A stretch of DNA of 64,000 bases from Prosapia bicincta. Lineage: Eukaryota > Arthropoda > Insecta > Hemiptera > Cercopidae. The translations under genes and the position numbers were made by a program. The stretch lies in contig JBAIZL010000006.1 in NCBI GenBank assembly GCA_036971475.1, positions 7,546,001-7,610,000 of the forward strand, read 5' to 3'. The notes under the pieces are model-generated. The model was given only the letters and a program-made list of their open reading frames with translations, did no database searches and was not told the DNA's origin. Numbering within the stretch: position 1 is the first letter of the stretch; every line of letters starts with the position of its first letter. Shown one piece after another: positions 24,958 to 36,075 of the stretch.

Positions 24958-26810
24958 TGAATGTTTGGGTGAATTCTCTCAAATGTAGGGTTTTTTTATT
25001 TATTCACTGTGAAACGCCCTATTTCCAAGACCTCTAGTGACAGCGTCGCGTCTTGGAAATACGCCTTCAGGCTACATTTTACTTTTGTGTAATGAGGACT
25101 CTAAGCACAGGAAGACCTTGGACTTTAATTTGAGTTATTTATTATATATTCGTTTGATATGGGTGTTATGTATTGGATTATTTAGCATTTGCTAACTTAG
25201 ATATATTTAGCTCTAATGTCGTAACATTATTTTAGTCAATAAAATAATATTAGTATTTTTCACCAGCATTCGAAAACAAATCGGAACAGTTATTTGACCT
25301 TTTTTTTAGTGTGAATTTGAACAGTAATTATATATGTAAAAAATTGTAAGGATATCAGTTTCCTACAAGCCATTAAATATGTCATGTCTGACATGTGCGC
25401 AGAGAGATGCGTGGTAGATTAAAAGTTGGCGTGTAACTATAATTATCGCCCCACTTTGTCATGAGCTGTCCGAGCTTGAAGTTTATTTTCAGTATAAATT
25501 AATTCAAGGGAGATGGCGTTATGGAGAAAATGATCCATAGAAGTTTCTTTTAAAATGAAAGCAATGTTTAGTAAAAAATGTTTTATATAAAGTGTTAAAA
25601 CAAGTTCTAAAAGTATTATTTTTATGTTTGCTTTAAATAATCTAATTAATTACATCTCAAGGTAATATTTGGGTAAAAATAAGGTAAAATCTGGGCTAAT
25701 ATAAATAGGAACATGGTGAAAGGAACAAATAGAACGATCAGCTCTACATAAGCCTTCCAGCCAAGTAATTTGGTACAGTCTTTCATTTCAAAATTGAATT
25801 CATATAAAAGAAGTTTAATGTTGTTAAAACTTTCGGCCAGTTAAATAATGAATAAGTGACTAAGCCCCATCGTGTTATAATTCTATTTTTGAAATAACAA
25901 TTTGTAATTCATAATATGTATAATACATTTATTTAATAAAACACACTTACTACTAGATATCTCATATGTAAACCAAAAAATCGTTAATTGTTCAAATTGG
26001 TTACCTTCATCAACAAATCAATTTAAAATTTTAAAACAAGTTTAATTAGTACATAATTTTTTTGTTCGATTTTTGTTTATATTTTGAACTCAAATAATAA
26101 TATCTTGATTTGTATTTTTCCTAAAAAGTTTCTTTCTTGAAACATATTACTTATTAACTCAATTAGAATCCATACACCTTTGCAGGTTAACTATTAATTA
26201 TGTAACATTAAACTGATATATTCAACATCAAATCTATCAACATAATAAATCGTATTACATTTAGTTCCATGCTAAGGTTAAGTAACTATTCTCTTAGAAT
26301 TATTTTTTCATCATGTACATGATTTCCTTAGTATTATTTAGTTAGTTTTTAAATAATATTATTAATAGCTTAAGTACTTTAAATTAATTTTTTAAATTGA
26401 AGAGAATGCTTATAACATTTTTCTTTAGCTTTAGTTGTCGGTTCTGTAGGTCTTGCTAAACATTGATATTAGATTGCCTACACTGCGCCGTGTGTAGATT
26501 TTGTGTATTCAGCTTGCATATATAGCTTACCTTTCACCAAAATATGTAGAAACAGTTTTAATCGTTAAAATTAACCATAAAAAAAATCGCCACTAACATA
26601 AATGAAATGATTGTTTATTATATAGAGAATTAAAAGTAAATGAAAACATGACACGGTGAATCCAAAATATCTTCTTTCAATATTTTTTTAAATGTATTAC
26701 TCGGCTAAACTGTATGATTTAAAAACAAATTAAATAGTGTGTATTTGTTTTATATGATTCCTCTTGAATGACCCTGTATGACCATGTGGCTCTGTTTATT
26801 ATTTAATTAA
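24958..26810. repeat. Copy 1 flank continuing after the provirus; partly shared with copy 2
   Basis: The first 170 bases or so match 54305-54470 (shared CCTCTAGTGACAGCGTCG). The match then jumps to about 26455, where the motif TTGCCTACACTGCGCCGTGT occurs; this motif recurs at 27512, 54483 and 55422. The unmatched 25120-26450 is AT-rich and shows no gene. The block around the CACTGCGCCGTGTGTA motif is duplicated in tandem within each copy, so that smaller duplication predates the large one. Confidence 0.65.
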
Positions 26811-27189
26811 ATGTCCCTAAGTTAGTTTTAAATGTCCCTAAGTTAGTTATAATTGTCCCTAAGTTAGTTATAAATGTCCCTAAGTTAGTTATAAATGTCC
26901 CCAAGTTAGTTATAAATGTCCCCAAGTTAGTTATAAATGTCCCCAAGTTAGTTATAATTGTCCCTAAGTTAGTTATAAATGTCCCTAAGTTAGTTATAAT
27001 TGTCCCTAAGTTAGTTATAAATGTCCCTAAGTTAGTTATAAATGTCCCCAAGTTAGTTATAAATGTCCCCAAGTTAGTTATAATTGTCCCTAAGTTAGTT
27101 ATAATTGTCCCTAAGTTAGTTATAAATGTCCCCAAGTTAGTTATAAATGTCCCCAAGTTAGTTATAAATGTCCCCAAGTTAGTTAGTTC
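26811..27189. repeat. 21-bp minisatellite, about 18 units
   Basis: The unit is ATGTCCCTAAGTTAGTTATA plus A (21 bp), from the first ATG at 26811 to the last at 27168. Units vary at two sites, CCTAAG/CCCAAG and AAATG/AATTG. Because 21 is a multiple of three, the minus strand stays open through the whole array and reads as a repeated NLGTFIT heptapeptide. I treat this as a repeat and not a gene, because it has no defined start context and the copy-2 equivalents at about 54916 and 55225 have single, diverged units. Confidence 0.95.
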
Positions 27190-28520
27190 CTTTGACACAT
27201 TGTCAACTAAAAAGAAATCTAGTGCAGTTACTCTGTGGTCAAAAGAGATATGGGTTTGTCGTATTGTATTATTTAACTTTAGAAAATTAAATATATTTTG
27301 TTATTTTTTTATGTATGGTAAGGTTAAGTACCTCTTTTAGAGTTGTTACTTCCAATCTATATAATATTTCAGATAATATTATTAAAATACTTTAATAATA
27401 ATATAAATATTTTGATATAATTTTTTTAATGGAAGAGAATATTTATAATTGCCTATTTCTATTTTGTTTGTTTAACTACAGATTCTTCATGAGTGCGGTA
27501 TCATTGATGTTCAATTGCCTACACTGCGCCGTGTGTACATTTGTGTATTCAGCTTTCATATAAGCCTGGGTTTACCATGACATATGAAGAAATAAATTTT
27601 TCTCTGTATTTTTTACAGTAACCGTTAATATTTCCAGTGAATGGACATTTGAAATGCTACTTACATTAAATTGTATAATATATAAATATATACTAAATAC
27701 AAAATACACAATTTCTCAAATATGTTTACACAGTGAGAGGCTTAAACATTTAGACAATTTAAGATGGTCAAAAAGCAATTTATTTTGTTATTAAAGTATT
27801 AATAAATATGTTACTGGTAAATACGATAAAAACTTTTAATCGTAACATCACTGAGTTGGACTCCAATAATCGGAATGCAAATCTGTGTTCGTCGCTCAAA
27901 GTATTCGTCAGCATTTCTAATGGAATCTGTTGAATCCCAGTCGTGATTATTTATTTTTTTTTTTTTAACTTCAGTGCTGCGAGCTTTTGTGTAGTACATT
28001 TATGTTTTAAATGTCTCCTAAGAAAAATTCGCATGACGACGAATTAGTTGAAAGATCAATTTTCCTACAAACAATCTGCGTACAGTTTCCATTGATAGTC
28101 GTTCCGTGTGGGACGTTTTACCATTTTGGTTAGACCACAACGGGCGTAAGTCAGGGTTTCGTTGTCGAAGCATCGTTAACAAACCAAACTGTTCAACTTG
28201 GCCTCATAACGCTCACATGTTACAATTACTACCCTCTCGTTATAGTCTGGTTCCGAAAATCTCAAATGAACTCACTCCAGACTGTACCGATCCTTCCTCT
28301 ATCCAAAGAACGCACATGACGTGAGCGAGGGTCTCCAGTGCTTCTACTGCTGTAGTTACTCTATCCGTAATTACTCTAATGTTTTTTGTTTTCTAATCTT
28401 GTAGCCTATTTCTGCAATCCTTTTATATTCTTCACAGGCTAGACCTTAAACGGTCTGGCCGCCTCAGATTTTCTCAAATGGCCTTTATTCTCAAATTAAA
28501 TATATAATCATAATTTAAAC
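27190..28520. repeat. Duplicated block, copy 1 (matches about 54950-56480)
   Basis: This is co-linear with 54950-56480. Shared landmarks include CACTGTCAACTAAAA, GTTTGTCGTATTGTATTATT, GATAGTCGTTCCGTGTGGGA and CTCACATGTTAC. The stretch at about 28078-28320 is the best conserved and has an open plus-strand frame in both copies (SVWD.LP..LDHN.RKSGFRC, then PHNAHML.LL..RY). Indels between the copies change the frame locally and I recognise no family. It could be a decayed exon or transposon fragment. Confidence 0.6.
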
Positions 28521-28880
28521 TAGGAATGTAAAACACAATATCCAGAGCACAGTGGTACAATATACAGTATTACAATGAAAATATTGGAAACAACCCCAAT
28601 ACCACAAAAAATAATAAAAAATAACAAATAAATAAGTTACTTCAGATTAAACCCTTATGTACATTTCGATGACAAAGTCACATCATCAGAGGCTCTTGTT
28701 GCAAAATTACAATCTAACAAACAAGAAGTTACAAACTAGAGTGATCACTTCTGATGATGATGACATGGTCATCGAAATGTACAAAAGGGTTTAACCTTAA
28801 GTAACTTGTTTTATTTGTTAGTTTTTATTATGTTTGTGGTATTGGGGTTCCTTCCTATATTTCCTTTGTAGGAATGTAAA
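28521..28880. mobile_element. 336-bp inverted-repeat insertion with 12-bp target duplication
   Basis: TAGGAATGTAAA occurs at 28521-28532 and again at 28869-28880, and copy 2 has a single occurrence with no insert near 56481. The insert therefore lies at 28533-28868. Its arms (about 28573-28692 and 28747-28868) are reverse complements over about 120 bp, with CCCCAATACCAC near the outer ends and the CATCGAAATGTAC motif near the inner ends. A 12-bp duplication is unusual for DNA transposons and suggests target-primed retroposition, for example a Penelope-like element with inverted terminal segments or a twin-primed LINE/SINE. There is no coding capacity. Confidence 0.8.
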
Positions 28881-30633
28881 TATTCTTTTACATGATACCG
28901 TCGGGAGAAGCAGTTGACTTTAATATTGTAAACTAAATGCTTTTTACCTTAAACTTTCATTCCCGCATATGTGTTTCAGCTGATTTGTGAAATAAAGCCA
29001 CGGCTTTTCAAAAACAAAACGCGTCACGGACAACTTTAGCATAAAATATTGCCAAGCGTAAATGAATGGCAAAGTGTCTTCTTTTGTGTTTCCACTTGGC
29101 AGAGCGGAAAACCGCAACGTTTCTAGAGTAATAGAAACAAAAATACTTTGGCTTCCGTCGTGGTGTAAATAATTTTGAACAAAGTTTGTACTCCTTTAGC
29201 GACCTGACAAGGTGTAAGAGGTAAGACATGTGTTTACCCTCTAACTTGACCCCTAAGCCCCTGTTAGATATAAAATATTTATAAGGTAGTAGCAGATTTA
29301 TTGGAAACTATGGTTTGCCATTTGCGAGAAAATATATCACTGAGTCGAGATATTTTAGAATATTTTTGTTTATTCAATTATTAAACTGTATATGAGTGTA
29401 TTTAATTGTGCAAACATTTCAAGCAATTTCACCACGTACTTTACAGTGTTATAAAGTTCCTATATTAGGTATTGTTTATATATAAATAATTTATTATTTC
29501 TTTGGGAACTGTGAATAAAAAAAAGTGTATACATCATCACACTCTCAAGTACAAACATCCTAAAACCTAACGGTCGAACAATCCTAAAACAAGGGAATGC
29601 TACTGGTAGAGAGAGTTTATAAGATTTTATACAACTTGGGGATATTGTCAAAATCAACAAGTCAAACTTTCAAGATAAAATACTACAACTCCTGCATAGA
29701 AATAAGATAAAATTAATACACGTGCGTAAAGGGGGGTAAACATTTTGAAAGGATCATCAATTCCTGTTAATGTGTCCTTACTACTTTTATATTGGGCTTG
29801 TGTTTTTACCGGAAGTAGAGACAATTATTATAAACTATATATTCCGTTAAATGTATTCTTAGGTGTCATGACAGCAGCCAGAAACGTCTAATGGCGGGAA
29901 AATGTTGAAAACGTTTTATCTTCTGACAGCAACCCGATAAATGCAATGGCGGAAAAGTCTGATACATTAAAGATACATTAAATGGTACGAAACCTTTTCA
30001 AAAGTCTTATAATTTAGTAACTTGGAAGAATCTCTTACAACATTACATCGTTCATGATATAACATGGTTTTAAAAATAAAATTTATATCTTTGTTTGTTT
30101 CTAACTATATTATATTGTTTACACTTTTGAAAAATATGACGATTTTGAGTCACGTTATTTGAAAATATTTCTAATGTCTGCTATAAATAAACCTTTAGAC
30201 AACAAACCTTATGAGCTCCCGTCACCGAACACACTAATACACTTATACATTTTATGTAATGCATTCAATTGTTATATATCGAGCAGCAATGAAAATTATT
30301 GAAACCATTACATTAGTTAGTTATTATTTTATATAATAATGTCTTTCTACACTTCTGCAAGTTGTCAGTACATTTAATATTTTTATAAAACGTATTTCCA
30401 AAATGTAATACCAAATGTAAAGAAACGTATTTGTACTGAGCGCTTTCACGAACAGTTTTGGTGACGGGTCCAACAATAAATCGCAGGGCAGAGGATTCAG
30501 TTGTTTTGTTTAGTAAAATATGGCGGGAAATAAATCTTGTGTCATGCCTAGGGCTCTATTAATAACCTCACGTTTACCTACATTTTACTTCAAGGCAAAT
30601 CATCAATCCGTATTCGTGTCTATTGTTTCAGGA
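28881..30633. repeat. Duplicated block, copy 1 (matches about 56490-57675)
   Basis: This is co-linear with 56490-57675. Shared landmarks include AATATTGCCAAGCGTAAATG, GGTAGTAGCAGATTTATTGG, TGTATACATCATCACACT and AATAAATCGCAGGGCAGAGG. Copy 1 has about 450 extra bases between roughly 29750 and 30330. The equivalent of the 88-codon frame seen in copy 2 at 57055-57321 is frameshifted here. No gene is called. Confidence 0.7.
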
Positions 30634-30710
30634 AAGTTAATGGCGTAGTGGATAGAGCGTGTAGCTATTAACACAAAGATCTAGGGTTCAATCCTAACAA
30701 CATACAAAGT
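30634..30710 (+). repeat. tRNA-derived SINE head / tRNA pseudogene, copy 1
   Basis: TGGCGTAGTGG at 30641-30651 fits the RNA polymerase III A box, and GGTTCAATCC at 30685-30694 fits the B box, with tRNA-like spacing. A D-arm and a T-arm (TAGG...CCTA around GTTCAAT) can be drawn, but the anticodon arm and acceptor stem do not pair properly, so this is not a functional tRNA. The same unit with the same flanks lies in copy 2, so it was inherited through the duplication. Confidence 0.65.
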
Positions 30711-31375
30711 ATTTAAAAAAGAATGAATGAATTCGGGGGCAATAACGACAGGGTTATTACCCTGCTATCTTGCCCACAATATCTTAATACATATTATAAG
30801 CAATATCTAAACAATTTATTGTTTTTTTTTCTATACACAAATATAAAAGAACTTGGAGACATAAACCAGTTGCCAGCTTGTTTTTTAGAAATAAACAAAT
30901 CAGTCATAAATTTCTTAAATACTATTCCTAATAAGCATCTCAATTTTGCCTAATTTATCTTGCCCAATTAAGTTTTTATTATAACTTCAATTAATGCAAA
31001 ATTGAATGTCTGAGCCTTAGACATCATTTCATAAGCTATGTGGGTCTAAGTGGAGAAAGGTCTGAATGGATCTTTAAGACTTTTTTTTAAAAGAAAACCA
31101 CTTATAATAAACTGATTTTAAAATGAACTGATGCATAAATATTACTCACCCAAACTGTACGTGGAAATTACTCAGAGAGATTTAAACTCCATAACACAAA
31201 GACGGAATCTATATATAAAACCCTGAAACTGAGCGATCACGTCAGGTGCAGATTGAGGAAGCACTGCTAGAATCTCCACAGTGAGGGTTGAGTATGTGAT
31301 AATCTTTGGAAAATAAAATCCAACTAGTGAGGAATTACTCCTCAACCTTCTAGGGTTACACAGTACTGTCTCTAA
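30711..31375. repeat. Duplicated block, end of copy 1 (matches about 57750-58430)
   Basis: This is highly similar to copy 2, beginning AGAATGAATGAATTCGGGGG. It includes a perfect CAGGGT TATT ACCCTG hairpin at about 30748 and ends near the shared CTTCTAGGGTTACACA motif at about 31360. A 76-codon frame at 30723-30953 is broken in copy 2, so it is not supported as a gene. Homology to copy 2 stops just after 31375. Confidence 0.75.
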
Positions 31376-31627
31376 AGTTTAATTTATAGTGAAGCTGGTA
31401 GTAGCATTATTATAGGCATGAAATATTTTGATGGAACAAGGTAAAATATCTTTTACGTAATAAAGGTAAATATGTATTTAAAGTAAAAAGGAAATACTTT
31501 TACACAATCATATCTCTGTAATGATTTAATGTCGAGTTGGAGTAGAATGAAAACTTTTAAAACTTTCTTCCACATCTGGGTTCTACATGCCCAATAATTA
31601 ACTTCATAAAACTTTTAAAACTTTAAA
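31376..31627. other. Junction sequence between copy 1 and the TTAA-type element
   Basis: AT-rich sequence without a match elsewhere in the window that I could see. The junction of the tandem duplication must lie in or near it. Confidence 0.4.
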
Positions 31628-34546
31628 ATACCGCCGGCTAGTGCCACGGTTTGATATATTCGTATCGGACTATAAACATGTCTGACGTTAAAGTGTTACA
31701 TTTGGTCTCTCAGTTATCAAGGCCAAAATACTCCCGACACATTGTTTATTCCTTTGTGCTTCTGCAGCGTTTCATTCCAGGATAATATTAAGTCACCATT
31801 CTATTCCATTAGAACCACAAATAATGTACTCTAGATAGCATTTATCAGCACAGGATGTTAACCTGTCACAAGTGATGAGTGCGTTTGTAAATATTTTGTT
31901 GGCCTACTGTATATGGAATACAAAAGTAAACTAATTTTGTCCCTGATAAAATATTGTTTATAATGTCAGAAATCTTTACAAGAAGATATGTAGCCTATAT
32001 AAGCAATCTGTCGAGCATGAATAGCCAAAACGATTTATTCGGGAGTTTGTTGATATAAGCCTTTGTATGACATTTTTGTTTTTACGTGTATATAGTGTTA
32101 TTTCTAATATATTTCACATCTAAGCCCTGTTTAATGTAAGTAGAAAAAATTAATAGCCTATAAACATTTTATAATTTTTTAAATTGATTGAACTATGTTT
32201 TAATAAAAAATTGTTTTCATCAAAATCATATTTGGTTCTAGTAGTGTCTCATACGTGGTGCAGCGGCCAGAATGTCCGATGCAAAGAATCAGGGTAAGTG
32301 TACAGAATACCAGAATCAAACCTAACCTGGTTAAATAATTGGCTAAATTTATATGTATAAAATTTTAAAGCATAATAATAATAATAATAATATTAAAATT
32401 AGGGTAAATAATAGTAAAATGAAGAAAATTAGAAATAACTTTAGACTTAAAAAATATAAATTATAATCAATAAGAAAAATTATCACTTCAAAGTGGATAA
32501 CCTAAATTATGTATACAAAAAAGACGGTAATTGTGTAGTATAACAAACTCGGCCTAGATGCCGGCTATTAAAATAATTGTAATTAAATATAATCAGGAAT
32601 AAAGAATGTAAATTTATAAGATGTGAGGAAAGTAAATTAGGCCTAGCTAGGGAAAATAGTATTTATGTAAAAGTAAAGATTAAATGTTAAAATGTAATAG
32701 CCTAGAAATTAGGTTATACTAGAAGCAGTCAAATTGGATTCCGGAAAAATCCGCTTAGAGTATTGATTATAAATCTTGTCACTACGAAACGAAAGCGCTA
32801 CAGTCGAACTTAGGATTAGGAATTTTAAAAAGTAAATTAAATTAAATAAGAAGAAATAAAGTCAAATATGTTATTAAATAAAAGGTAAAAATGAAAAGGA
32901 CACATTAGAATACAGAAACGCCTTTTACAAAAAGTGAAACTAATCTTAGTTCAGAATTTCCGAACAAACAAAGTCAATTGCCATGGCAACGGCTTTCTGA
33001 TTGGTCAAAAGTTGAAAAATGGATACTATGAAGTGAGGCCTCAAAAAAGGGACGCTATCCAGAATTAGAATGCATTAGGCTCTCAAGGCGAGCAGACGTG
33101 TTTTTGTACCATGCAAAAAGGACAAGAAAAAATGTGCTAGAAACAGAGTAAAAAGTGCTACGATGTGATCAGGGGAAGGAAGATATATATGAGCAAGGGC
33201 TCATATATACTCAGAACAAAATTTCGACCACCAAAATGCAAAATTAAAGAAAATAAGAAGATTAACCGAAATTATGGAGAGACGCCTACCTACCAAGACC
33301 CTTGAAGCTGTAATGGGACCGACAGATGACAACATTAATGAAGATAAAAAGATTTCTACAGTACAAGGTTATATAATCAATTTAATTATTCTTTTTTAAT
33401 AACATTTTACTTCAAATTATATTAACTTAAATTCAAAATTAAATAAGATGGGAATAACCTAAGGGACTGATTAGTCAACTCTCTTAGGCTACCCAAATTT
33501 AAGTAACAAAGATTCAAAATTGACTTTCCATTCCCATCGCTGTGGGAATGTATGGATTAAGTATAAAGATGTATATGTTATATGGCTTTTTCTAAGTAAA
33601 TTTCTAATGAATAATTTCTAAAGAAGTTAATTGTTCAAGGCCTAGGCTAAAGGCATTAAATAGTAATATTAAGTGTTTGAAAAAGAATCAGATTTTAAAA
33701 TATGTTAAATTTAACTGTAACAATCAAAACTATATACAAAATTAATTATGGTAACTTTGATAATTTAAATTATATACAAAATTAATGGTAATAAGAAAAT
33801 TTAAAAAACATAGAATGAGATAATAATGTTTAATTAAATGGCAAGTTGTATGAAATTTTGAAAAAGTAATTAGTCAAGAAAATCCTGTTAAATTAAATAA
33901 AAACAATAATAATTAATTTGAACCTTAGAACAAATAAATAAAAAGGTATATTTTCCAATTAGCTGTGTTTTCATTCTAAATAAGATAAGTTCACTAGGTA
34001 TCCAGGTATAGTCTTTAAATCACAAGTGTCTCTCAAAGATTCCACTACCCGAAAAGGAGCTTGAACAGGGCTTATCGGAGGCTAATTGGTTTTATCAAAA
34101 ATTCAGGGGTCGGTTCCTCTGAGAGGTTTATTCCTTGAGGCACAGGTCTATGAAATTAGGTTCGTAGTCAATGGATAAACCATTACTTTCTTACTGACTT
34201 AGCAATTGATGAAAAGAAAGGGCCAAGGTAAGGCAGGGGGAAAAAAGGTCGGTAAGAGTGGGAAGCCCGTAACACGATACCATTTTCATGCTGTAGTCCG
34301 ACCGGCTCATATATGCGCCATCCTAAAAAAACTCTAAAAACAGCAAGAACAAAAATATACAACAAACACACATACGCCATAGTTTAAATGAACTATAATA
34401 AGTTATTATAACATCTTTCCACTTTTGGTCTGTCATGAAGGTCCGGCTTACGTTAACGTGATATGTGTGTAGAGATGGAATTCTTGCCGCCGGTCCCTCG
34501 GGAGAAACCAGACGGCGCATATATGCGCCGCTCGGTAGCAAACGTG
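31628..34546. mobile_element. Truncated TTAA-type (piggyBac-like) element interrupted by a solo LTR
   Basis: The right end is ...CGGTAGCAAACGTG (34533-34546) followed by TTAA (34547-34550). Its inverted counterpart CACGTTCGCTACCG lies at the homologous site in copy 3 (63456-63469), preceded by GTAA. Copy 1 has the uninterrupted site (CTAA at 5437). The body at 31719-32055 matches 63662-64000 closely, so it is the same element. Subterminal GGCGCATATATGCGCC-like palindromes occur at 34513-34530 and in diverged form near 34308-34320. The left end is missing and no transposase frame is present. Insertion at TTAA with a 14-bp terminal inverted repeat suggests the piggyBac superfamily by inference. 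Confidence 0.65.
32255..34261 (+). mobile_element. Solo LTR (1,999 bp) of the Osvaldo/Ulysses-like family, with GTGG target duplication
   Basis: The LTR proper is 32259-34257. It starts TGCAGCGGCCAGAATG and ends GTCGGTAAGA, exactly like the LTRs at 40322 and 49016. The perfect 4-bp duplication GTGG (32255-32258 and 34258-34261) shows it was an independent insertion later reduced by LTR-LTR recombination. It differs from the young LTRs by scattered substitutions and small deletions, for example in the segment after GGATACT near 33020, and the 90-codon frame of the young LTRs is stopped early here. The TATA hairpin (about 33184-33211) is kept. Confidence 0.95.
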
Positions 34547-34550
34547 TTAA

Positions 34551-35429
34551 TTCAAATTAGGTTCTTCACCGAAAATTAGTTCAAAAGATAGGAAGCAAAT
34601 TTCCCTTAGATGCCGGCTCATTTTCCGAATAAAGTTACTTCGGAACATGATTTAATTAAAAGTTTTATGAGAATAATAATTACTTTATCAAAGACCTGAA
34701 CTCGCAACAAGTTTAAACACAACGGGGCTGTGAAAGTCTAGTAATTAAGTAAGGCAATGCACTTATAGAATAATCAAATTACCTAAAATTAAATTACTTT
34801 GAACAAATTTCTTTGTTATTGAAATTGTATTCATTTTAATTGTCGATATATAATTTAAATAACTGCTAATTTTAATACTAGGAAATATATATTCAACATT
34901 TGAAATGAAATAAAATATCAACAATTACCTATTTAAAACATTGTTAGCTATTTCTTTAAGGGTCATTATTACGTAAGTTATAAGGGATAGGAGCATACAT
35001 GCTTCAATTGGTTAATCGCCTTTTCATTATGTTAGTATTTATTTGAAAAATAGAATTTTTTCTATTGAGAAACATTCAATAACTTTACCATAAAACATTG
35101 TCAAACGCCCAGACAAAGCGAAGGATTTCTTTTGAGATGCCCTTATCTGGGAGGAACCGCTACAGCGATCCTGAAGTAATGAAACAAACGGACTTCGTCC
35201 TGCGCTGTAGTGTAAATAATTTAAAACCAAGGGACTCCTGACTCTGGGTTTCTAATTAGCTGAAGGCTGCTCACCCAGCCTTTAATCTTTGTATTTTGTT
35301 TTAATATTTTAATAGGTTATCATGTCGAGGTGACCTGAAAATGACAGCACGTTACTAAGGCAAGCTAAGGATAAAAATAAAGATTATTAATGAAAAACGT
35401 GAGAGTATTTTAATAGATTCTGTTTTACA
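34551..35429. repeat. Duplicated block, start of copy 2 (matches 5441-6269)
   Basis: This is co-linear with copy 1 from TTCAAATTAGGTTCTTCACC onward and begins directly after the TTAA-type element. It contains the GC-richer module at 35090-35280, ending before the LINE remnant. The minus-strand frame over this module is not conserved in copy 1. Confidence 0.75.
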
Positions 35430-36075
35430 TTTAATATGGCAGCGACGTGATGGTCACAGCTAGTAAATGCACCACACATTTGCTTCATGTAGCTCAAAAC
35501 AATGTTTTCAGAGTGATAACCGGTGGTGCGAAGTCCTTACCTACTGCTGTAATGGAGGCTAAAACTGAGATTGAACCACTGCAATCACGTAGACGTCATG
35601 CTGTATGCTTCTGGAAATCTTGGAAAAGGTACCGTAAACCCACATATAGACTAAAAACTCAGCGAGCACCCCTTGTGCTACCAGGACCTTTATAAAAGTT
35701 ATGGAGTCACTCTCGGTATTACGATTACCTGGACTTCTTCCAAGAGCTCCTTGAGCCAGAACCCCTCCTAACAAACCCCACCTGCCGAAGCGTGTATTGT
35801 AGGATCAGGAGCTTAGGAGTTCAGCCTAATAGTCTGCACCAGAATGGCTCCATATTTACACTGATGAATCATCCGTGCCTGGATGAGAGGACACAGATGC
35901 TGAATACTATTGCTCATATTTTGAGAGATTTTTCGGCTAATACCTTCACGATTGCACAGCCCTGGACCGGGTTCAGGATTAGAACAGTTCATTCTTCAAG
36001 CAATCTTATCTCTATTGGTCAGCGTGTCCCTACATGGCTCAAAAGCCGACTGTGGGCTTTAGCTAGTACGTAAGC
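35430..36075 (+). pseudogene. Non-LTR retrotransposon remnant (RT C-terminus and RNase H), copy 2
   Basis: The frame at 35447-35692 encodes NNVFRVITGGAKSLPTAV, then EIEPLQSRRR, matching the region after the RT domain of I/Jockey-type LINEs. About 150 bases on, another phase reads WLHIYTDESS, the RNase H start with its catalytic Asp, then EYYCSYFERFFG. A third phase near 36035-36070 reads LWALAST, the expected end of the SDSKAAL.AL motif. At least two frameshifts and an in-frame stop separate these pieces, so it is dead. It is more complete than the paralogous remnant at 6270-6600. Confidence 0.75.

Noticed and set aside
26803..27198. 131-codon minus-strand frame with repeated NLGTFIT heptapeptide
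   Set aside because: It is produced by the 21-bp minisatellite. Copy 2 has no array and no frame.
28573..28868. Functional hammerhead ribozyme
   Set aside because: The CTGATGA and CGAAA motifs with a stem II are visible, but I could not place stem III or a GUH cleavage site. It is kept only as a hint in the findings.
30634..30710. Functional tRNA gene
   Set aside because: The A and B boxes are good, but the acceptor and anticodon stems do not pair, and the copy 2 version is more degraded.
30748..30770. I-SceI-like homing endonuclease site (ATTACCCTG.TATC)
   Set aside because: Only about 14 of 18 positions match, and there is no endonuclease or intron context. It looks like chance within a small palindrome.
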